In this document: piece by piece, positions 13,743-22,971 of the stretch
How the letters are laid out: every line of letters begins with the position of its first letter
How positions within the stretch are numbered: position 1 is the first letter of the stretch
Source of the DNA: Mycobacterium sp. AZCC_0083
GTDB lineage: Bacteria > Actinomycetota > Actinomycetes > Mycobacteriales > Mycobacteriaceae
Direction of reading: 5' to 3'
Length of the DNA: 64,000 nt
NCBI RefSeq assembly: GCF_014202335.1
Contig: NZ_JACHGP010000004.1
Location: 326,024 to 390,023 of the forward strand
Notes under the pieces: generated by a model
Databases searched by the model: none
Told to the model about the DNA's origin: nothing
The model's input: only the letters and a program-made list of their open reading frames with translations
Position numbers and translations under genes: made by a program

Positions 13743-14564
13743 TCAGCGCAGTTCGGCGATCACCTTCGCGAACGCCTCGGCGTGGTGCTGCTGCACGATG
13801 AAGTACGTGATCCCGTAGACATCCCGATAGCGACGCAAGGTGTCGGCGATGTCGCTGGTCGACCCCGTCAGCACGGTCGGTGTCTTCAGCACGTCCTCGT
13901 CGGACAGTTCGGGAAGGAACCTGCGCGCCAGCGACAGGTCGGGCACTCCCGAATCGTCCGCGGGCATCCCGATGATCGAGATGTTGAGTTCCAGATCGTC
14001 GAAGCGATCGGGTGCGGCGTCACGCACGAACGCGATCCGGTCGGCGAGTGGGTCGGAGTCCTCGGTGATGGGGCCGCCGCCCGTCAGCCCGATGATGTTG
14101 GCCCGTTGTGCGGCGGTGGTGAGCAGCTTGTTGCCGTTGCCCGCGATGAGGATGGGCACGTCGGAGGCGTGCTCTGCCAGGTGTTCGGTGACGTGGCGCA
14201 GGTAGTCGACCCGCTCTCCGCCGCTGGGGAAGGGGAGTTCGGCTTGGTCGAATTCCTCCTTGTTGTAGCCGGCGCCGAGTCCGAGCTCGAGACGTCCGGC
14301 GCTCAGATCCCGCAGCGTGGTGACCTCGCGGGCCAGCAGCGCTGGTTTGTAGAAGCACGCGTTGAGCACGAACGTGCCGAGCCGGACCTTGTCGGTGGCC
14401 ATCGCGATCGCCGTCAACATCGGGAAGGGTGCGGTCGTGTACAGGTGGTCGGGCAGGTGCACGACGTCGAAACCCATGTCCTCCGCGCGGCGTCCCCAGT
14501 CCTGCACGGACTCTCGACGGCGTGCGGCTTGCAGACCCAACCCGAAGCGAAATTCCTTGACCAT
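13743..14564 (-). CDS. LLM-class F420-dependent oxidoreductase
   Basis: 273 residues of the bacterial luciferase-like fold. Features include FRFGLGLQ at the start, GFDVVHLPDHLY, KVRLGTFVLNACFYKPALLAREVTTLRDLSAGRLELGLGAGYNKEEF, and the terminal AEAFAKVIAEL. The LELGLGAGYNKEEF block is the usual cofactor/phosphate site of F420 enzymes in mycobacteria. The substrate is not known. A GTG one codon earlier (14567) is an alternative start. It stands alone between CsbD and the ligase gene. Confidence 0.85.
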   Translation of the reverse strand: MVKEFRFGLGLQAARRRESVQDWGRRAEDMGFDVVHLPDHLYTTAPFPMLTAIAMATDKVRLGTFVLNACFYKPALLAREVTTLRDLSAGRLELGLGAGYNKEEFDQAELPFPSGGERVDYLRHVTEHLAEHASDVPILIAGNGNKLLTTAAQRANIIGLTGGGPITEDSDPLADRIAFVRDAAPDRFDDLELNISIIGMPADDSGVPDLSLARRFLPELSDEDVLKTPTVLTGSTSDIADTLRRYRDVYGITYFIVQQHHAEAFAKVIAELR

Positions 14565-14728
14565 CACCCGAGCTTAGGACGGCTCACTAATTGAAATGTT
14601 TGGGCCCGCTCCAACGCGGGAACAGACACCTCCGGGCCGCTCAGCGCGCAGCGGCCAGCAAAGGAGTCTTCATCCCCGACCCGGCCCGTCGTGAACACAT
14701 CCGACGGGCCGGATCAACTCTTCAGCCC

Positions 14729-15838
14729 ATGGCCACTCATCCCACATTCGGCGTCGAGGAAGAGTTCCTGCTCGTCGACCCCGGCAGCGGCGAACCCGTC
14801 CCGCTGAACCGTGCGGTCGCCGAACGCGCCAAGGCCAAGGGCGTCGACCTGCAGCTGGAACTGACCAGCTGTCAGGTCGAGACGACGTCGGACGTGTTGG
14901 CCTCTAGTGAGGAGCTGCGAGCCCAGATGAGCCGACTGCGATGCGTCGCGTCGGAGGCAGCCGAAGCGGCGGGCGCGCGACTCCTGGCCGTGGGGGTACC
15001 CCCGACGGTCCCGCACAGCTTTCCGATCACCGACACGCCGCGCTATCGCGAGATCGCCGAGAAGTTCGGGATGATCGCCCATGAGCAGGGCATATGCGGC
15101 TGCCACGTGCACGTCGCGGTGCCCACGCGGGAGTTGGCGGTGCGCGTGAGCAACAGGTTGCGGCCGTGGCTGCCGTCATTGCTCGCGCTGACGGCCAACT
15201 CGGCGATCTACCGCAGCACCGACACCGGCTACGCGAGCTGGCGCAAGGTGCTGTGGACGCTGTGGCCGAGCGCGGGCCCGCCGCCCCACTTCGATTCGGT
15301 CGACGAATACGACGCGCTGATCCGGATTATGCAGGGCGCCGGCGCCATGTTGGATGACGGCATGGTCTATTGGGACGTGCGCCCTTCGGCCAACTTCCCG
15401 ACCATCGAGGTGCGCGTGGCCGACGTCCCGGCCACGGTCGCCGAGACGGTCCTTTTCGCAACGCTGGTGAGGGCGGCGGTGATGACGGCGCTCGACGACG
15501 AGCAAAGAGGTGCTCCGGTTTTGCCGCTGACGTCGCACGCGCTGAAGGCCGCGTATTGGAAGGCGGCGCGGGACGGGCTGGAAGGCCTGTCCATCGACCT
15601 GGCGGACACCCATGCCCCCCTGCCCGCCGCGCGACTCCTCGCCAACTTGGTCGACCGCGTCGAGCCGGCCCTCGAGGCGCTTGGCGACGCCGACATGGTC
15701 CGCGAGGAGCTGGCGCGCATCACCGCCGAAGGCAACGGCGCCGTGCGTCAACGACGGGCCTGGAAACGGCGCCACGAGGTCGGCGACGTCATCGAGGAGG
15801 CAGCGGCGGCGACACTCGCCGGGGTGTCGCCCGGCTAG
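14729..15838 (+). CDS. Carboxylate-amine ligase, YbdK/glutamate-cysteine ligase type
   Basis: 369 residues. [18 protein letters not shown] opens the protein and is the ATP-grasp-like glutamate-cysteine ligase family 2 signature. [13 protein letters not shown], GTPxx-type [64 protein letters not shown] and [17 protein letters not shown] follow in the usual order. The length matches the M. tuberculosis homologue (Rv0433-like). These enzymes join an amine to glutamate or a similar carboxylate; the real substrate of this branch is not settled. The ATG at 14729 is chosen because the conserved N terminus starts there; the longer frame begins in unrelated sequence. Confidence 0.85.
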   Translation: MATHPTFGVEEEFLLVDPGSGEPVPLNRAVAERAKAKGVDLQLELTSCQVETTSDVLASSEELRAQMSRLRCVASEAAEAAGARLLAVGVPPTVPHSFPITDTPRYREIAEKFGMIAHEQGICGCHVHVAVPTRELAVRVSNRLRPWLPSLLALTANSAIYRSTDTGYASWRKVLWTLWPSAGPPPHFDSVDEYDALIRIMQGAGAMLDDGMVYWDVRPSANFPTIEVRVADVPATVAETVLFATLVRAAVMTALDDEQRGAPVLPLTSHALKAAYWKAARDGLEGLSIDLADTHAPLPAARLLANLVDRVEPALEALGDADMVREELARITAEGNGAVRQRRAWKRRHEVGDVIEEAAAATLAGVSPG

Positions 15839-16569
15839 ACCAGCGACAGTTCGGCGAACACCGGAGTGGTCGGTTGCGTGGACCCGCCGCCGGGCTCCAC
15901 GGTGAAGGCCAGCGCCTTCGAGCCGCCGAGATCGGGCAGCACCGCGGTGGTCGACGGCGCAACCGCCTTCGCGTCCATGGTGCCCGCCGAGCGCGCACCG
16001 TCGTTTCCGACCAGCCACATCTGATACACGGTTCCGGGTTGGGGCGGGGCCACGTTGTTCATCACCAGCACGGCGGCGTTGCGTTCGCGGGAGAACACCA
16101 CCGTCGCGGTGCCGCCGGTCGGGATGGCGCCCGACACGGTCCGGACGTCGGGGGCGGCGAAGATCTGCTCCGTCGTCGAGGTCGTGGCCGCGGGTCGCAT
16201 CGACAATCCGATTCCCAGCGCACCGACGCCGATGACCACCGCGGCTGCCGCCGCCAGCACGACGGTCCGCCAGCGCACCGGCCGGGAGTCCCGCGACGGG
16301 GTCTCCGAAGGCACCGCACGCAGGGGTGGTTGTTCGATCGCGGCGAGCAGGCGGTCGCGGACGTACTCGGGCGGTTCGATCGCGGTGGCCGCGGATACCA
16401 CCGTCATGGTCTCGCGGACGGCGCGCACCTCGTCGGCGAAGGCGCGGGCGACGTCGGTGGGTGCGGCGGCCAGTTGGCGGTCGATGTCGTCGAGCTCGGC
16501 CGGTGACACGGCGTAGAGCGCGTACGGCGTCGCCAATGCCATGAGGTCGGGGTTGGTTGGTTCGGTCAC
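15835..16569 (-). CDS. rskA: Anti-sigma-K factor RskA
   Basis: 244 residues. The cytoplasmic part (1-100) begins [32 protein letters not shown], the anti-sigma domain typical of RskA. A single membrane helix lies at about 101-122. The outer part has the DUF-type beta domain with [17 protein letters not shown]. RskA holds SigK at the membrane and is released by stepwise proteolysis. GTG 16569 overlaps the sigK stop (GTGA), so the two are coupled. It converges with the ligase gene and overlaps it by four bases. Confidence 0.93.
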   Translation of the reverse strand: MTEPTNPDLMALATPYALYAVSPAELDDIDRQLAAAPTDVARAFADEVRAVRETMTVVSAATAIEPPEYVRDRLLAAIEQPPLRAVPSETPSRDSRPVRWRTVVLAAAAAVVIGVGALGIGLSMRPAATTSTTEQIFAAPDVRTVSGAIPTGGTATVVFSRERNAAVLVMNNVAPPQPGTVYQMWLVGNDGARSAGTMDAKAVAPSTTAVLPDLGGSKALAFTVEPGGGSTQPTTPVFAELSLV

Positions 16570-17111
16570 GCCGCCCCCAAACACTTGCGCAGTCCGCGGA
16601 TGGCATCGCGCATCCGTGACTTTATGGTCGCAAGATTCGCCGACAAACGCTCCGACACTTGGACATAGGTCAGGCCCTCGTAGTACGCCAACTGGATGCA
16701 CTCGCGTTGCGCATCGGTCAGGGAACTTAGGCACTCGGTGACCTGACGTCGTTCGTCGCGGGAGATCACGGCCTCGGCGACGCGATCGGCGGCGATTTCG
16801 ACGTTCGCGGCGCCGTATCGCGACTCGCGTTGGGTGCCCGCCTGCTCCGAGCGCACCCGGTCGACCGCGCGGCGGTGCGCCAGCGTCATCAGCCAGGCCA
16901 GCGGCGATCCCGCCGACGGGTTGTAGCCCGCGGCGTTGTGCCACACCTGCAGGTAGACCTCTTGCGTGGTTTCCTCGCTGTAGCCGGGATCGCGGAGCAC
17001 GCGGGTGACAAGACCGAACACCCTGGCGCGGGTGTCGTCGTAGAAGGCGGCGAACGCTTCGACGTCCCGTTGTGCCACCCGGCGCAGCAGTGCGTCGAGG
17101 TCGGCAGTCAC
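16566..17111 (-). CDS. sigK: ECF sigma factor SigK
   Basis: 181 residues. Region 2 ([42 protein letters not shown]) and region 4 ([48 protein letters not shown]) are complete. The sequence [14 protein letters not shown] between them is characteristic of SigK. GTG 17111 matches the known start region ([10 protein letters not shown]). Together with RskA and the four upstream genes it forms the conserved mycobacterial sigK locus. In M. tuberculosis SigK drives mpt70/mpt83 and this operon; a candidate promoter is found at 21273-21300. Confidence 0.95.
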   Translation of the reverse strand: MTADLDALLRRVAQRDVEAFAAFYDDTRARVFGLVTRVLRDPGYSEETTQEVYLQVWHNAAGYNPSAGSPLAWLMTLAHRRAVDRVRSEQAGTQRESRYGAANVEIAADRVAEAVISRDERRQVTECLSSLTDAQRECIQLAYYEGLTYVQVSERLSANLATIKSRMRDAIRGLRKCLGAA

Positions 17112-17149
17112 GCCGGGTAGCCTACTGGGCAGGAGAAGCAAAGTCACAG

Positions 17150-17929
17150 CTATCGCGATCTCGGCGGCAACGGTACGAAAAACGAAGTGTGCGAGCAGTA
17201 TTCACGAAACCCAGGGCGGTGGGCCATGATCCGCTCGGTCAGCCGGGCGCCGGTCGCGTAGACCAGGAAGTAGCTCATCGCGACCGGCGACAACACCGTC
17301 GACAGCGACAGCAACCCGGTGATGGTCACCAGCCAGAGCCCCCACCACACCGCGGCGTCGCCGAAGTAATTGGGATGACGTGTGCACGCCCACAGGCCGC
17401 GATCCATGACGAGGCCCTTATTGGCCGGGTCGGCCTTGAACGCGCGCAGCTGCCTGTCGCCGACGGCCTCGAACACCACGCCGACCAGCCACACCACCAC
17501 ACCGGCGATCAGCACCGGCCGCAGCGCCACCGCCGTCGGGCCGAGCACCGCGGAGAGTTGCAATGGCAGCGAGATGAACCACGCGAGGATGGCCTGCAGC
17601 AGGAAGATCTTGCGCAGCACGTTGACGGCGGAGAAGTCGTCGCGCAGCAGCCGTCGGTAGCGCGGGTCCTCGCCCTTGCCCGCCGACTTGTTCACCATGT
17701 GCCATGCCAGCCGCAGCCCCCACACCGCGACGAGACCGAGCAAAAGCCAGCGGCGGAACGGGTCTCCGTCACCGAGCACGGCGGCGAGCGCCGCCACCGC
17801 CACGAAGCCCACACCCCAGGTGACGTCGACGACGTTGTAGCGCCCGATCCGGCGGCCGGCGACGAACGCGATCCCGTAGGTCAGGATCAGGATCGCCAGT
17901 GCCGCACCGGAAACGACGAGGAATCTCAC
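17150..17929 (-). CDS. DUF1295 membrane protein of the sigK locus
   Basis: 259 residues with about six membrane segments and the DUF1295/steroid reductase-like end: DRGLWACTRHPNYFGDAAVWWGLWLV and RPGFREYCSHTSFFVPLPP. Family members resemble isoprenylcysteine methyltransferase or 5-alpha reductase folds that use a reduced cofactor or SAM at the membrane. The reaction here is not known. GTG 17929 overlaps the ufaA1 stop (GTGA). It corresponds to Rv0446c by context, next to sigK. Confidence 0.9.
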   Translation of the reverse strand: MRFLVVSGAALAILILTYGIAFVAGRRIGRYNVVDVTWGVGFVAVAALAAVLGDGDPFRRWLLLGLVAVWGLRLAWHMVNKSAGKGEDPRYRRLLRDDFSAVNVLRKIFLLQAILAWFISLPLQLSAVLGPTAVALRPVLIAGVVVWLVGVVFEAVGDRQLRAFKADPANKGLVMDRGLWACTRHPNYFGDAAVWWGLWLVTITGLLSLSTVLSPVAMSYFLVYATGARLTERIMAHRPGFREYCSHTSFFVPLPPRSR

Positions 17930-19200
17930 GCGCCGGCCCCGGTCGGTGCGAACGTCCACTGGTAGACGTCGAGGTAACCGGAGCGGAACCCAGCCTCGGA
18001 GTAAGCCAGGTAGAGCTCCCACATGCGGTGGAACGTCTCGTCGAAGCCCAACGCCGACACCGCCTCCCGATGATCGGTGAAACGCTCGCGCCACAACCGT
18101 AGTGTCTCGGCGTAGTGCGGACGCAGGGACAACATCCCGACGGTGCGCAGCCTGGTCTGGCGCTCGGTGACCCCGACCAGCGCCTCGACGGATGGGATCA
18201 GGCCACCGGGGAAGATGTACTTCTGTATCCACGTGTAGGTGTTGCGGGAGGCCAGCATCCTGTCGTGGGGCATGGTGATGGCCTGGATCGCGACGCGACC
18301 GCCGGGGGAGACCAGCCGGTCGAGGGCTTGGAAGTAGGTGGGCCAGAACGGGTATCCGACCGCCTCGATCATCTCCACCGACACCACCGCGTCGTACCGG
18401 CCGTCGACCTCCCGGTAGTCCTTGAGGTCGATCCGGACCCGGTCGGACAGCCCGGCCTCGGCCACCCGGCGCTGGGCCAGCCGCTGCTGCTCGGCGGACA
18501 GGGTGATCGAGTGCACCTCGGCCCCGCGGCTCGCGGCCCGGATGCAGAGTTCGCCCCAGCCGGTGCCGATCTCGAGCACCCGACTGTCAGGGCCGACGCG
18601 CGCCGAGTCGAGCAGCCGGTCCACCTTGCGGCGCTGCCCGTCGGCCAGGTCGGCCCAGGTGGGCTGCGAGGTGTCGAACAGGGCGCTGGAGTAGGTCATG
18701 GTCTCGTCGAGGAACTGCGCGAACAAGTCGTTGGACAGGTCGTAGTGTTCGGCGACGTTGGTCCGCGCCTGGGCGGGACTGTTGTGCATCGAACGCGGGT
18801 GGCGGACCACCGCCAGCGGGCGAAGGTGTTGCAGCGCAGAAGGAATGAGGTCGGCCACCGACGTGGCGAAGGCAGTGAGCAAGCCGGCCAGGTCATTGGA
18901 GTGCCACTCGCCGGCCATGTAGGACTCCCCGAAGCCGATCAGCCCGTAGCGGCCGACCCTGCGGGCCAGCGCGTCGGGTCGGTACATCACCATGGTGGGT
19001 AGTGTCGGATCCGCCGCGCCGATCACCGATCCGTCGGGATACTGCAGCCGGATCGGGAGGCGGGCTGTGGCGCGGCGCAGGAACGCGTGGGCAAGCTCTC
19101 CGGCAGCCGCGCTGATCGGCCCGCGCGGGACCCGCGTCACCGTCGGCCAGCGATCGGAATCCGTTGTCGAACGCGAATTTCCGGTGGTGTTGATGGTCAC
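17926..19200 (-). CDS. ufaA1: Cyclopropane fatty acid synthase-type methyltransferase UfaA1
   Basis: 424 residues. A leader domain (about 1-150) is followed by NVAEHYDLSNDLFAQFLDETMTYSSALF and the SAM-binding motif VLEIGTGWGELCIRAASRGAEV, then SVEMIEAVGYPFWPTYFQ and the end region RMWELYLAYSEAGFRSGYLDVYQ. This is the CFA/mycolic acid cyclopropane synthase family, acting on unsaturated acyl chains. UfaA1 has been linked to tuberculostearic acid formation, i.e. methylation of oleate. GTG 19200 overlaps the DUF1365 stop. The three-gene set DUF1365, FAD oxidase and CFA-like enzyme is widely conserved outside mycobacteria too. Confidence 0.92.
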   Translation of the reverse strand: MTINTTGNSRSTTDSDRWPTVTRVPRGPISAAAGELAHAFLRRATARLPIRLQYPDGSVIGAADPTLPTMVMYRPDALARRVGRYGLIGFGESYMAGEWHSNDLAGLLTAFATSVADLIPSALQHLRPLAVVRHPRSMHNSPAQARTNVAEHYDLSNDLFAQFLDETMTYSSALFDTSQPTWADLADGQRRKVDRLLDSARVGPDSRVLEIGTGWGELCIRAASRGAEVHSITLSAEQQRLAQRRVAEAGLSDRVRIDLKDYREVDGRYDAVVSVEMIEAVGYPFWPTYFQALDRLVSPGGRVAIQAITMPHDRMLASRNTYTWIQKYIFPGGLIPSVEALVGVTERQTRLRTVGMLSLRPHYAETLRLWRERFTDHREAVSALGFDETFHRMWELYLAYSEAGFRSGYLDVYQWTFAPTGAGA

Positions 19201-19955
19201 GATTGGTCGACCCTTTCGTTCGCGGCCACGGGTGTTCGAGGAACTCGAGGGACGACGGGGACGCGTCGCAGCCACAGGGTGATGCCCTGGATGCGGATCC
19301 ACAGTGCGCCCATCAGCGGCGCCAGGGGTGCCATCATCTGGAGTCGAAGGATCTCGGCGATGCCCGCCTTGCGGCGGTCACCGTGCAGCGTGGCGACGAA
19401 CGCTGGCTTGTTCTCCCTGTGAAGCGAAATCGTCACGTCGACTTCTGCGTCCGGCAGGGGTGCGCGCACCAGGTAGTAGCCGTCGACGTCGTTGAACGGG
19501 GAGACGTACAACTTCTTCTTCACCGCGGCCGGGGCATCTCCGGTGGGCGGCAGCAGATACGCGTGCCTGCCGCCGTAGGTGTTGTGCACCTCGGCCACTA
19601 CGTGCTGCATCACGCCCTGCGTGTCGTGGCACCAGTAGATGCTGATCGGGTTGAACACGTAACCAAGCACCCGTGCCTGCAACAACGAGGTGATGGTGCC
19701 GCCCCGCAGGTCGATGCCGTGCCCGGCGAGGAACGCATCGACGCGGTTGCGCAGCGTATCGGCGACACCTGCCGCAGGTGGAGTCGACAAGTGATCGCGC
19801 GCTTCGAATTTCGCGAACGGCTGCAGCCACCGGGGCAGGCGCGGCAGGTGGTCTAGGTCGACGTACCAGCTGTATCCGCGTTGCTCGAAGTAGTGGTGTA
19901 CCGGCGCCCTGCGCAGGTGGGTGATCCGGGTGCGGTAGAGGGCAGGTCGCCTCAT
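19197..19955 (-). CDS. DUF1365 protein of the sigK locus
   Basis: 252 residues. HHYFEQRGYSWYVDLDHLPRLP opens the DUF1365 domain, followed by LQARVLGYVFNPISIYWCHD, AEVHNTYGGRHAYLL and KKLYVSPFNDVDGYYLV. The function is unknown, but it nearly always sits with an FAD-dependent amine oxidase and a CFA synthase, as here, so lipid modification is likely. The ATG at 19955 overlaps the preceding stop (ATGA). The C-terminal segment is hydrophobic enough to lie at the membrane (EILRLQMMAPLAPLMGALWIRIQGITLWLRR). Confidence 0.9.
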   Translation of the reverse strand: MRRPALYRTRITHLRRAPVHHYFEQRGYSWYVDLDHLPRLPRWLQPFAKFEARDHLSTPPAAGVADTLRNRVDAFLAGHGIDLRGGTITSLLQARVLGYVFNPISIYWCHDTQGVMQHVVAEVHNTYGGRHAYLLPPTGDAPAAVKKKLYVSPFNDVDGYYLVRAPLPDAEVDVTISLHRENKPAFVATLHGDRRKAGIAEILRLQMMAPLAPLMGALWIRIQGITLWLRRVPVVPRVPRTPVAANERVDQS

Positions 19956-21265
19956 GCCACCACCGCCTGCAGGCGTCGGGTGGCCGGCCATTCGGCACCG
20001 AGCCGGCCTGCCGCCCGTACTCCGGATGCCGCACCGTCCTCGTGGAAGCCCCAGCCGTGATAGGCGCCGGCGAACACTATTCGGTCGTCGTCGAGTGTCG
20101 GCAGTAGACGTTGTGCAGCAACGGATTCCGGGGTGTAACTCGGGTGCTGGTAGATCATCTCGGTGATGACGGACGCGGGGTCCACCACGTCCCGGCCGCC
20201 GAGCGTGACCATGAACCGCCGAGGTCCCGTCAGCCGCATCAGGCGGCTGACGTCGTAGGTCACCAGCACGTTGGCTGCCTCGTCGGCGCCCGTCGGGACC
20301 AGGTAGTTCCACGACGCTCGGGCCCGTGGCTTGTGCGGCAGCACCGAGACGTCGGTGTGCAGCTGAGCGTGGTTGGTGGAGTACGGGATTGCGCCCAGCA
20401 CGGAGCGTTCGGCTGCGGTCGGCTCGGCCAGCATCAGCAGTGCCTGATCCGGGTGCGTGGCGATCACGGCGGCGTCGAACCGCTGCGGTTTGCCGTTGCC
20501 CGCGGTGACCAGCACGCCGTCGGGAACCCGCCGTACCGACCGCACCGGCGTGCCCGCGGCGATCTCGTGCACCCGCTCGGCGATGGCATTGACGTAGGTC
20601 GCCGAGCCATCGACCACGGTTCGCCAGGTCGGCGAGCCGAACACTGACAGCATGCCGTGGTGTTGCAGGAACACGAACAGGTAGCGGGCCGGGTAGCGCA
20701 TCGCCTCGCCCGGTGCGCACGACCAGACCGCGGCGACCAGCGGCGTCATGAAGTGCTCGACGAAGTACCCGGAGAACCGATGGCGCTCGACGAATTCCTC
20801 GAGCGGTTCGCCGTCACCTGCCGACTCGTCCTCGAGCAGTTGGGTGGCCGCACGGTGGAATCTCCCGATCTCCGCGAGCATCAGGAGATAGCGCGGCCGG
20901 GCCACCGACGACCACGACGGAAACAGCCCACCGATGCCGCGGGCGCCCGCGTACTCGAGGCCGGAGTCGTCGTCGCGCACCGACATCGACATGTCGGTCT
21001 CGCGCGTTGCGATGCCGAGATCGGCGAACAGCCTGCACAACGTCGGGTAGGTCCTGTCGTTGTGCACCAGGAACGCCGAGTCGATGCCGACGAGGTTGCC
21101 GTGCCCGTCGTCGACGTAGTGGGTGTGGGCATGACCGCCCAGCCGGGTGTCGGCCTCGAACAGCGTCACCCGCTGGCGGCCGGACAACACGTATGCGGCG
21201 GTGAGTCCGGCTACGCCGCTCCCGATGACGGCGATCGAGCGCCTGAAAGTGTCTTCGCGTTCCAC
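19952..21265 (-). CDS. FAD-dependent amine oxidase-like protein of the sigK locus
   Basis: 437 residues with an N-terminal Rossmann site (IAVIGSGVAGLTAAYVLSGRQRVTLFEADTRLGGHAHTH), the amine-oxidase middle region (YVEHFMTPLVAAVWSC), and the C-terminal FAD contact (IVFAGAYHGWGFHEDGAASGVRAAGRL). It is the first gene of the six-gene operon ending in rskA and corresponds to Rv0449c. The substrate is probably a lipid. GTG 21265 lies only seven bases after a candidate SigK -10 element, so the mRNA may be leaderless. Confidence 0.92.
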   Translation of the reverse strand: MEREDTFRRSIAVIGSGVAGLTAAYVLSGRQRVTLFEADTRLGGHAHTHYVDDGHGNLVGIDSAFLVHNDRTYPTLCRLFADLGIATRETDMSMSVRDDDSGLEYAGARGIGGLFPSWSSVARPRYLLMLAEIGRFHRAATQLLEDESAGDGEPLEEFVERHRFSGYFVEHFMTPLVAAVWSCAPGEAMRYPARYLFVFLQHHGMLSVFGSPTWRTVVDGSATYVNAIAERVHEIAAGTPVRSVRRVPDGVLVTAGNGKPQRFDAAVIATHPDQALLMLAEPTAAERSVLGAIPYSTNHAQLHTDVSVLPHKPRARASWNYLVPTGADEAANVLVTYDVSRLMRLTGPRRFMVTLGGRDVVDPASVITEMIYQHPSYTPESVAAQRLLPTLDDDRIVFAGAYHGWGFHEDGAASGVRAAGRLGAEWPATRRLQAVVA

Positions 21266-21272
21266 GCCCTCT

Positions 21273-21300
21273 ATTCGGAGCCGTTCGATTCTTGGATTGG
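21273..21300 (-). promoter_or_regulatory. Candidate SigK promoter of the sigK operon
   Basis: On the minus strand CCGAAT (21278-21273) is an exact match to the SigK -10 word known from M. tuberculosis. CCAATCC (21300-21294) stands 15-16 bases before it and is one base off the -35 word CCATCC. The GTG of the first gene is at 21265, so transcription would begin at or near the start codon. Confidence 0.55.
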
Positions 21301-21346
21301 TGGCGGTCGCGTTGCGCCCCGGGCAACCGCGCGTAGTGTGCCGATC

Positions 21347-22960
21347 GTGACGACGACGGTCTTCCGAAACGGAACCATTTGGACGGGAGCATCCGGGCAG
21401 ACGACCGATGCGCTGCTGGTGATAGACGGCGTCATCGCCGGTCTTGGCGAGGATGCACTCGGGCGAGAAGGGGCCACCGAAGTCGACCTCGACGGCGGCT
21501 TCCTAATGCCGTCGTTCGGAGACGGACACGCCCATCCGATGCTTGGCGGGCTGGAGTTCGTCGGCCCCGCGGTGCGCCCGTGCACGTCGGTCGAGGAGAT
21601 CGTCGAGGCGGTCCGGGTCTTCGCGGCCGAGCACCCCGACGACGAGTGGATCGTCGGCGCCTCCTACGACAGCAGCCTCGCGCCTGGCGGCCTCTTCGAC
21701 GCCCGCTGGTTGGACGAGGCCGTGCCCGATCGGCCGGTGTTCTTGCGGGCCTGGGACTACCACACGGCCTGGTGCAATTCGGTTGCGCTGCAACGGGCGG
21801 GCATCACGGCGGACACGCCGAACCCACCGCTCGGCGAGATCCCGCGCCGCGACGACGGCTCGGTGCTCGGCACCCTGCGGGAGTGGGGTGCGGTGGACCT
21901 GGTCAGCGCCGTCATGCCCGTGCGCGACGAGGAGGTCAGGATCGCCGCGCTCGGTACCGCCGCCGACTACTACCTGGCAAGGGGTGTCACCTGGGTGCAG
22001 GACGCGTGGGTCGAACCGGGCGACGTCGACACCTACGTCACCACGGCTCAGCGCGATGCCCTCCGCGTCCGGTTCAACCTGGCGCTGTACGCCGATCCGC
22101 GCCATTTCGACTCTCAGCTGGACGGTTTCGCGCAGGCCCGTCGCCGAGTGGACGAGGCGGGGTCGCCGTTGCTGACTGCGCACACGGTGAAGTTCTTCGC
22201 CGACGGCGTCGTCGAGAACGAGACCGGCGCTCTGCTCGCGCCGTATTGCGATGGGCTGCATTCGCACGGCATGCAGGTCTGGGAGGGGCAGAGCCTGGCC
22301 GAGGCGGCCCGCCGCGTCGACGAGTTGGGCCTGCAGATCCACATCCACGCCATCGGCGATGCCGCCGTGCGTCAGGCGCTCGACGCCATCGCCTACGCCG
22401 TCGAGTCCAACGGTCCGCGGGACCGGCGGCCGGTGATCGCACACGCGCAACTGGTCGACGATGCTGACATCAATCGGTTCGCCGAGCTGGGCGTGATCGC
22501 CAACATGCAGCCGCTGTGGGCGCAGCTGGACGCGCTGATGATCGTGCTCACGGTGCCCCGGCTGGGCGCCGACCGGTCCGACAAGCAGTACCGGATCCGC
22601 ACCATCGACGACTCGGGCGCCTTGGCGTTCGGGTCGGACTGGCCGGTGTCATCCGGTGCGCCGCTCGACGGCATCGCCGTCGCGATCTCCCGTCGCACCG
22701 CGGACGGGGATCCCGAGGGCGGATGGACGCCCGAGGAGATCCTCACCATGGAGCGGGCATTGACGGCTTACACGTCGGCCGTTGCTGAACAGGCATTCGC
22801 CGGACAAGCGAGTGCGCCGTGGGGCACGATCGGCGTCGGCGCCAGCGCCGATCTGGTGTGGCTCGATCGTGATCCCCGCACCATCTCGGCGCTCGACGTC
22901 CCCGGAATCGTGGTACGCGGAACCTTCCTGCAAGGCAGGGCGGTGCATTCCGCTACCTGA
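21347..22960 (+). CDS. YtcJ-like metal-dependent amidohydrolase
   Basis: 537 residues of the amidohydrolase superfamily 3 branch. Visible are the metal motif GDGHAHPM, the composite-fold N terminus (NGTIWTGASGQTTDALLVIDGVIAGLG), HTVKFFADGVVENETGALL, LQIHIHAIGDAAVRQALDAI with the metal His, VIAHAQLV, GSDWPVS and the end ADLVWLDRDP. Members hydrolyse amide or imide bonds; the substrate is not known. The GTG at 21347 is taken because the fold starts there. It shares an upstream region with the sigK operon and is followed 11 bases later by a broken APC permease, suggesting that it once worked on an imported compound. Confidence 0.88.
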   Translation: MTTTVFRNGTIWTGASGQTTDALLVIDGVIAGLGEDALGREGATEVDLDGGFLMPSFGDGHAHPMLGGLEFVGPAVRPCTSVEEIVEAVRVFAAEHPDDEWIVGASYDSSLAPGGLFDARWLDEAVPDRPVFLRAWDYHTAWCNSVALQRAGITADTPNPPLGEIPRRDDGSVLGTLREWGAVDLVSAVMPVRDEEVRIAALGTAADYYLARGVTWVQDAWVEPGDVDTYVTTAQRDALRVRFNLALYADPRHFDSQLDGFAQARRRVDEAGSPLLTAHTVKFFADGVVENETGALLAPYCDGLHSHGMQVWEGQSLAEAARRVDELGLQIHIHAIGDAAVRQALDAIAYAVESNGPRDRRPVIAHAQLVDDADINRFAELGVIANMQPLWAQLDALMIVLTVPRLGADRSDKQYRIRTIDDSGALAFGSDWPVSSGAPLDGIAVAISRRTADGDPEGGWTPEEILTMERALTAYTSAVAEQAFAGQASAPWGTIGVGASADLVWLDRDPRTISALDVPGIVVRGTFLQGRAVHSAT

Positions 22961-22971
22961 GAGGAGTGACC

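Noticed and set aside
13782..14594. A plus-strand ORF of 270 codons opposite the F420 oxidoreductase
   Set aside because: Antisense to a gene with clear motifs; composition is that of a shadow frame.
15176..16606. A long minus-strand ORF of 476 codons
   Set aside because: It is the shadow of the ligase and rskA/sigK genes; its protein is Arg/Gly-rich without any fold signature.
20657..21346. N-terminal extension of the amidohydrolase
   Set aside because: The extra 230 codons lie antisense to the FAD oxidase; the conserved fold starts at GTG 21347.
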